Source of the DNA: Jeotgalicoccus sp036782755
GTDB taxonomy: Bacteria > Bacillota > Bacilli > Staphylococcales > Salinicoccaceae
NCBI GenBank assembly: GCA_036782755.1
Contig: DAIPYL010000003.1
Span: 13,911-77,910 of the forward strand
Direction: 5' to 3'
DNA length: 64,000 bases
The translations under genes and the position numbers were made by a program. A model generated the notes under the pieces. That model was not told where the DNA came from. It searched no databases and saw nothing but the letters and a program-made list of their open reading frames with translations. Position 1 is the first letter of the stretch, and each line of letters opens with the position of its first letter. Positions 60,389 to 64,000 of the stretch are shown here, in pieces.

Positions 60389-60721
60389 TTATTTTCCGCT
60401 TTTGTCGTTCACGTATGCTGCAAATTCATCGATATCGCCAGCAGTAACATCTACCATTGCTATTTTACCCATACCTTCCGGGAATTCGATAAACAATACG
60501 TTATCTTCAACAAATGCACGAACGATATCAGTGTATGCAAACACTCTTGTGTATGCTTCACCGTTCATATCGACATTCATAAATAAACGTTCATTTGTCG
60601 TCATATATGCACCCGGGAAATGTGCCTGGTCTCTAACTTTATATAATAATGTTCCTTCAAGTGATGGTCCAAATTTCTCTGTCGGATAAAGATCCGCTTC
60701 TGTTAAATTAATTAAACTCAC
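60389..60721 (-). CDS. Small PH-like domain protein
   Basis: This 110-residue protein (SLEGTLLYKVRDQAHFPGAYMTT, NERLFMNVDM, YTRVFAYTDIVRAFVEDNVLFIEF) has the strand pattern of a bacterial PH-like domain: LYKVRD, then a strand with TNERLF, then a Tyr-Thr-Asp turn and a final helix DIDEFAAYVNDK. The ligand is unknown. The start is GTG with AGGAGG 7 bases upstream. It follows the HAD-IB gene by 11 bases and is co-transcribed with it. Confidence 0.65.
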   Translation of the reverse strand: MSLINLTEADLYPTEKFGPSLEGTLLYKVRDQAHFPGAYMTTNERLFMNVDMNGEAYTRVFAYTDIVRAFVEDNVLFIEFPEGMGKIAMVDVTAGDIDEFAAYVNDKSGK

Positions 60722-60732
60722 AGTTTATCCTC

Positions 60733-61401
60733 CTAAAAATCATTTAATATTTTCCAGTTCTTGTCTCTGGCAACTGACAGCAAATCGCTGTCCGGTGCAA
60801 CTGCCACCGGTTTGCCGACAAGTTCCAGCATCTTAAGATCCGTTATACTGTCACTGTACGCCTGACTGTTCGGCCAGTCCACTTCTTTGTTTTTGAAGTG
60901 TTCTTTTATAATATCAATTTTACGCTCGGCAAACATACGTTCAAAACGCGTTTTATAATCCAGCTTGTCACCATTATAATGGATTTTTGAGCCGACGATA
61001 TAATCAAATCCGACACCTTTAAATAATGCTTCCAATAATGGAATAAAGGCTCCTGAAATCAGTACAACATAATAGTTTTCCTGTTTCAGCTCTTTAATTT
61101 TTTCGAGCAGCGATGTTCTGAGTTCTTCACTCATCTCATTGGCAACATCTGCAAAAAAGCCGTCAATTTCCTGTCTGGAATAACCTTTGAAAGAAAGTAT
61201 GTACGATTCCAATGCTCTGTTCTGCATTTTGATTTTCGGCACCATTTTCATTTTATAACCAAAGTATGCCGGTGCAAAATGACGGATAAAGTGTTTATAA
61301 TTCTTTTTATATTTCGGGTGGTTTTTTAAATGCGCACGCAGTGTTTCAAACGTTTCATGCGGATATAACGTCCCGTCAAAATCAAATAATGCCACTTTCA
61401 T
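60733..61401 (-). CDS. HAD-IB family hydrolase (SerB-like)
   Basis: This 222-residue protein has DFDGTLYPHETFE at residues 7-19, an alpha-helical cap from about 20 to 95, VVLISGAFIPLLEAL, and SDSITDLKMLE. This is the HAD subfamily IB that contains phosphoserine phosphatase. SerB itself would complete the serine pathway begun by SerA, but the cap and an absent substrate-specific motif leave the substrate open. It is the first gene of a two-gene unit with the PH-like protein. GGGAGAGG precedes the ATG at a rather wide spacing. Confidence 0.8.
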   Translation of the reverse strand: MKVALFDFDGTLYPHETFETLRAHLKNHPKYKKNYKHFIRHFAPAYFGYKMKMVPKIKMQNRALESYILSFKGYSRQEIDGFFADVANEMSEELRTSLLEKIKELKQENYYVVLISGAFIPLLEALFKGVGFDYIVGSKIHYNGDKLDYKTRFERMFAERKIDIIKEHFKNKEVDWPNSQAYSDSITDLKMLELVGKPVAVAPDSDLLSVARDKNWKILNDF

Positions 61402-61446
61402 GTCGGTCTATTCCTCTCCCTTGATAATTAAACTACTCTAAATATT

Positions 61447-61474
61447 TTACCATAAATAGATTAGGGTATATACT
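61447..61474 (+). promoter_or_regulatory. Possible promoter of ytoQ
   Basis: TTACCA, 16 bases, TATACT, about 30 bases before the start codon. Confidence 0.45.
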
Positions 61475-61504
61475 AATATGCAATGACTATTAGGAGGTTG
61501 TTTC

Positions 61505-61945
61505 ATGGATTTAACAGTATATTTAGCAGGCGAGATTCACAGCGACTGGAGAGACAAAATTCAGTCTCTGGCAACAGAGAAGGATTTACCGTTAACTTTT
61601 GTTTCACCTCAGACGAATCATGATTTATCGGATAACATTGGTGAAAATATTTTAGGCGAACAGCCAGGCAAGTATTACCGCGACGATGCAGCATCAAGCA
61701 TTAACAATCTGCGTACGCAGGTTTTAATGAACAAAGCTGACGTCGTAATCGCTCTTTTCGGCGAAGAATACAAACAATGGAATACTGCAATGGATGCAAC
61801 AACAGCAATTACTACCGGCAAGCCGTTAATTTTAGTGCGTCCTGAAAAATTAATTCATCCATTAAAAGAAATTTCCGAGAAAGCCAACGTCGTTACAAGC
61901 ACAGTAGAACAAGCAATTGAAGTTTTAGAATATATTTATAAATAA
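61505..61945 (+). CDS. ytoQ: YtoQ family protein
   Basis: This 146-residue protein begins MDLTVYLAGEIHSDWRDKI and has LPLTFVSPQTNHDLSDNIGE, NNLRTQVLMNKADVVIALFGEEYKQWNTAMDA and TGKPLILVRPE. These blocks define YtoQ, a family of the nucleoside 2-deoxyribosyltransferase/TIR-like fold with no proven role. AGGAGG precedes the ATG by 8 bases. It is a single gene between a likely promoter and a terminator. Confidence 0.88.
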   Translation: MDLTVYLAGEIHSDWRDKIQSLATEKDLPLTFVSPQTNHDLSDNIGENILGEQPGKYYRDDAASSINNLRTQVLMNKADVVIALFGEEYKQWNTAMDATTAITTGKPLILVRPEKLIHPLKEISEKANVVTSTVEQAIEVLEYIYK

Positions 61946-61957
61946 AATAGAATCATT

Positions 61958-61994
61958 CAAAACCGCTCAGTAATAGGATTACCGGGCGGTTTTC
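61958..61994 (+). terminator. Terminator after ytoQ
   Basis: AAAACCGCTC and GGGCGGTTTT pair with one wobble, with an inner TAAT/ATTA stem and a T-run. Confidence 0.85.
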
Positions 61995-62027
61995 GTCGTG
62001 AATTAACAGACAATTCCCCGAATCACG

Positions 62028-62056
62028 TTGTAATAGCACACAACTATCGTTATAAT
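62028..62056 (+). promoter_or_regulatory. Promoter of putP
   Basis: TTGTAA, 17 bases, TATAAT. Transcription should start near 62063, leaving a leader of about 100 bases. Confidence 0.8.
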
Positions 62057-62108
62057 TGGCGCATGTGTAATTCTATTCTTTTGCTTTGAAAGAACAGGTT
62101 ACTTCATG

Positions 62109-62129
62109 GTTTATGTAATTTACATAAAC
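62109..62129. promoter_or_regulatory. 21-base perfect palindrome in the putP leader (operator candidate)
   Basis: GTTTATGTAA, one T, TTACATAAAC: ten-base arms match exactly. It lies about 45 bases after the predicted transcription start and 35 bases before the putP start codon. It is a candidate binding site for a dimeric repressor; the regulator is unknown. Confidence 0.55.
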
Positions 62130-62164
62130 AGTTTTACTATATTACCAAGGGGAGAGGTTTTTGA

Positions 62165-63733
62165 ATGATTCTTAATACAACAGCAGGATCTGCTTTCACC
62201 TTCACAGCAGGGTGGGAACAGTACGTAATGATGGCGGTTTATTTCATCGTCTTAATCGCGATCGGGGTTTATGCATACAATAAATCCACATCAAACCTGA
62301 ACGAGTATATGCTCGGCGGCCGTAATATCGGCGCATGGGTTACTGCGTTATCTGCCGGGGCTTCTGATATGTCGGGCTGGATGCTGATGGGGCTTCCAGG
62401 AAGCATGTACAGTGTCGGGCTATCAAGTATTTGGATTGCTGTCGGTTTAACAATCGGGGCATACGTGAACTACATAATTGTCGCTCCAAAACTCCGTGTT
62501 TACTCGGAAGTTTCCAACGACTCAATTACGCTCCCGGACTTTTTTGAAAATCGCTTTAAAGATCACAAGCATATGCTGCGTATTATCGCAGGTCTTGTAA
62601 TTGTAATATTCTTCGCTGTCTACACAGCCAGCGGAATGGTATCAGGCGGTAAATTGTTCGAAAGTGCGTTTAACCTTCCATATCACTGGGGTCTATTTTT
62701 AACAGCCGGTGTAGTTGTAATTTATACTTTCTTCGGTGGTTATCTGGCTGTAAGTCTTACAGACTTCTTCCAGGGAACAATAATGTTTATCGCTATTGTA
62801 ATGATTCCAATCGCAACATGGATGACTCTGACAGGGGACGGTATCGAACCGTTTGTCAGAATTGAAGAACTTGGTGCTTTAGCTGATATTAACTATCTGT
62901 CACTAATCAGCGGTGTATCGATTATTACTATCATCAGTAACCTGGCATGGGGATTCGGTTACTTTGGACAGCCTCATATCATCGTTCGCTTTATGTCCAT
63001 TAAATCTCACAAGCTTGTACCAAAAGCACGCCGTATCGGCATTATCTGGATGGCCATTTCACTTATTGGTGCATGTCTGACTGGTTTACTTGGTATCGCA
63101 TTTACTGATGCTACGCGTCATAATGTCGCGGACCCGGAAACAATTCTGGTTCTTATGAGTCAGGTACTCTTCCACCCGTTAGTGGGCGGATTCTTCCTTG
63201 CAGCTATTTTAGCAGCAATTATGAGTACAATTTCTTCACAGCTTTTAGTTACTTCAAGTTCACTTGTACAGGATTTCTACAAGATGATCCGTCTTAAAAT
63301 GATTGGCGGTACAGAAACAAAAACTGAAGAAGAACAGGACAAACTGTTCGTTCTTGTAGGCAGAATTTCTGTAATTGTTGTAGCTGTAGTTGCAATTCTC
63401 ATTGCATGGGATGACGAATCCGTTATTCTCGATATCGTTGCTAACGCATGGGCAGGTTTTGGTGCCGCGTTTGGTCCTCTAATGGTCATGGCTCTCCACT
63501 GGAAAGGTATGACACGTTCAGGCGCAATCGCATCTATCATCGGTGGTGCCGGAACGGTTATTATATGGATTGCAGCGGGTACATTCGGTACGGGACTCTA
63601 TGAAATTGTTCCTGGTGTTATTGTTGCAACACTTGCTGGTATTATCGTAAGTAAGATGACTCAGAACGAACTTAAACCTGAGATGGCTGCCGAGTTCGAA
63701 GAAACTGAAAGAATTTTAAGAGAAGATAAGTAG
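62165..63733 (+). CDS. putP: Sodium/proline symporter
   Basis: This 522-residue protein has 13 predicted helices of the sodium/solute symporter family. GGRNIGAWVTALSAGASDMSGW followed by MLMGLPG is the PutP signature, with the sodium and proline sites in helices 1 and 8; FAVYTASGMVSGGKLF and AILAAIMSTISSQLLVTSSS are also typical. Proline serves as an osmoprotectant and carbon source in staphylococci. GGGGAGAGG lies upstream. A palindromic operator candidate lies in the leader. It is followed by a terminator. Confidence 0.93.
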   Translation: MILNTTAGSAFTFTAGWEQYVMMAVYFIVLIAIGVYAYNKSTSNLNEYMLGGRNIGAWVTALSAGASDMSGWMLMGLPGSMYSVGLSSIWIAVGLTIGAYVNYIIVAPKLRVYSEVSNDSITLPDFFENRFKDHKHMLRIIAGLVIVIFFAVYTASGMVSGGKLFESAFNLPYHWGLFLTAGVVVIYTFFGGYLAVSLTDFFQGTIMFIAIVMIPIATWMTLTGDGIEPFVRIEELGALADINYLSLISGVSIITIISNLAWGFGYFGQPHIIVRFMSIKSHKLVPKARRIGIIWMAISLIGACLTGLLGIAFTDATRHNVADPETILVLMSQVLFHPLVGGFFLAAILAAIMSTISSQLLVTSSSLVQDFYKMIRLKMIGGTETKTEEEQDKLFVLVGRISVIVVAVVAILIAWDDESVILDIVANAWAGFGAAFGPLMVMALHWKGMTRSGAIASIIGGAGTVIIWIAAGTFGTGLYEIVPGVIVATLAGIIVSKMTQNELKPEMAAEFEETERILREDK

Positions 63734-63742
63734 TAAACAGAT

Positions 63743-63783
63743 AAAAAGCGCGAACCGGAATTTTCCGGCTCGCGCTTTTTTTG
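63743..63783. terminator. Bidirectional terminator after putP
   Basis: AAAAGCGCGAACCGG and CCGGCTCGCGCTTTT pair around AATTTT, with T-runs on both strands, between convergent genes. Confidence 0.93.
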
Positions 63784-63791
63784 TTGTTATA

Positions 63792-64000
63792 TTAAGCTGA
63801 AACAGGTTCCTGTTTTTTCTTCTTGTACAGCTGGTACACTACCAGAAGGACGAAGAGTCCAAAACCGATTGCATCTGTAACTAAATCGCTTTGGATGAAC
63901 AGCAGTGCCGTAACGACCGAAATAATTCTTTCTAAAATACTGTATTTCACAAACATAAAGTTTTGTATAAATGATGCGAATGTTGCCATACCGACCGCTG
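63792..64000 (-). CDS. Probable TRAP-type fused permease, C-terminal end (partial)
   Basis: The frame runs off the window: the codons above the ATG at 63989 read Ala-Val-Gly without a stop, so this is the C-terminal end of a longer gene. The last part has two predicted helices (about ILERIISVVTALLFIQSDLV and DAIGFGLFVLLVVYQLY) and a basic tail KKKKQEPVSA. The pattern resembles the C-terminus of TRAP 4TM/12TM fused permeases. Only about 68 residues are visible, so the assignment is tentative. Confidence 0.55.
   Translation of the reverse strand, partial: AVGMATFASFIQNFMFVKYSILERIISVVTALLFIQSDLVTDAIGFGLFVLLVVYQLYKKKKQEPVSA

Overview
This window looks like a chromosomal segment of a low-GC Gram-positive bacterium of the family Staphylococcaceae. 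The evidence is a FemX/FmhB-type peptidoglycan glycyltransferase, an SE1832-family small protein, a NorA-like exporter, a YtoQ-family protein, a free-standing malate:quinone oxidoreductase and an S10-spc-alpha ribosomal operon laid out as in staphylococci. Some details differ from Staphylococcus aureus itself. The DAHP synthase is not fused to chorismate mutase, the prephenate dehydrogenase has no ACT domain, and a NadR-like enzyme is present. A relative such as Jeotgalicoccus or Salinicoccus is therefore plausible; this is inference from gene content only. The sequence is a draft scaffold with two runs of exactly 100 N (9614-9713 and 56665-56764). I see no rRNA, tRNA, CRISPR array, prophage or insertion sequence.

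Layout. 1-9.7 kb holds mixed single genes: a DCC-family fragment, a DUF421 membrane protein, an AEC permease, an NCS2 permease, a bacillithiol-transferase-like protein, a lipoprotein with an internal duplication, an SDR, a YjjG-type nucleotidase, a VOC protein, an NHL propeller and a DUF4385 protein. 9.7-28.2 kb is one long minus-strand block read from an S10 promoter near 28.2 kb: rpsJ to rplQ including secY, adk, infA and rpoA, then ecfA1-ecfA2-ecfT-truA, then rplM-rpsI from its own promoter. 28.3-34.1 kb has a purine permease with a YczE-like protein, an operon of SE1832 protein, MFS exporter and two tiny membrane proteins, and femX. 34.1-42.5 kb carries nadR, a class V aminotransferase overlapping serA, a HAD phosphatase, a Na/Pi cotransporter and glnA. 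42.7-48.7 kb has an SNF transporter and a formate/molybdenum group: an OFA-family transporter with an FdhF/YdeP oxidoreductase, and a divergent fdhD. 48.8-52.5 kb holds a membrane-anchored glucosaminidase, a YuiF-type antiporter and metA. 52.5-55.1 kb is an aromatic amino acid cluster. 55.3-64 kb has guaC, a RacA-like HTH/coiled-coil protein, metI, mqo, a HAD-IB phosphatase, ytoQ, putP and the end of a probable TRAP permease.

The most interesting element is the 422-base interval between the DAHP synthase gene and tyrA. On the minus strand it has a perfect sigma-A promoter (TTGACA, 17 bases, TATAAT) and a well-spaced Shine-Dalgarno. An 18-codon leader ORF follows, ending in Tyr-Phe-Ser-Tyr-Phe-stop. 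After it comes a chain of mutually exclusive hairpins and a strong intrinsic terminator just before the DAHP synthase start. Part of the aromatic codon run (the Phe-Ser-Tyr codons) can itself pair with a downstream arm, which would couple ribosome position to the terminator. This is the architecture of ribosome-mediated transcription attenuation responding to Tyr/Phe, which is uncommon in Firmicutes, where T-boxes or TRAP usually do this job. It would control first-step aromatic synthesis (DAHP synthase plus chorismate mutase), with tyrA divergently transcribed.
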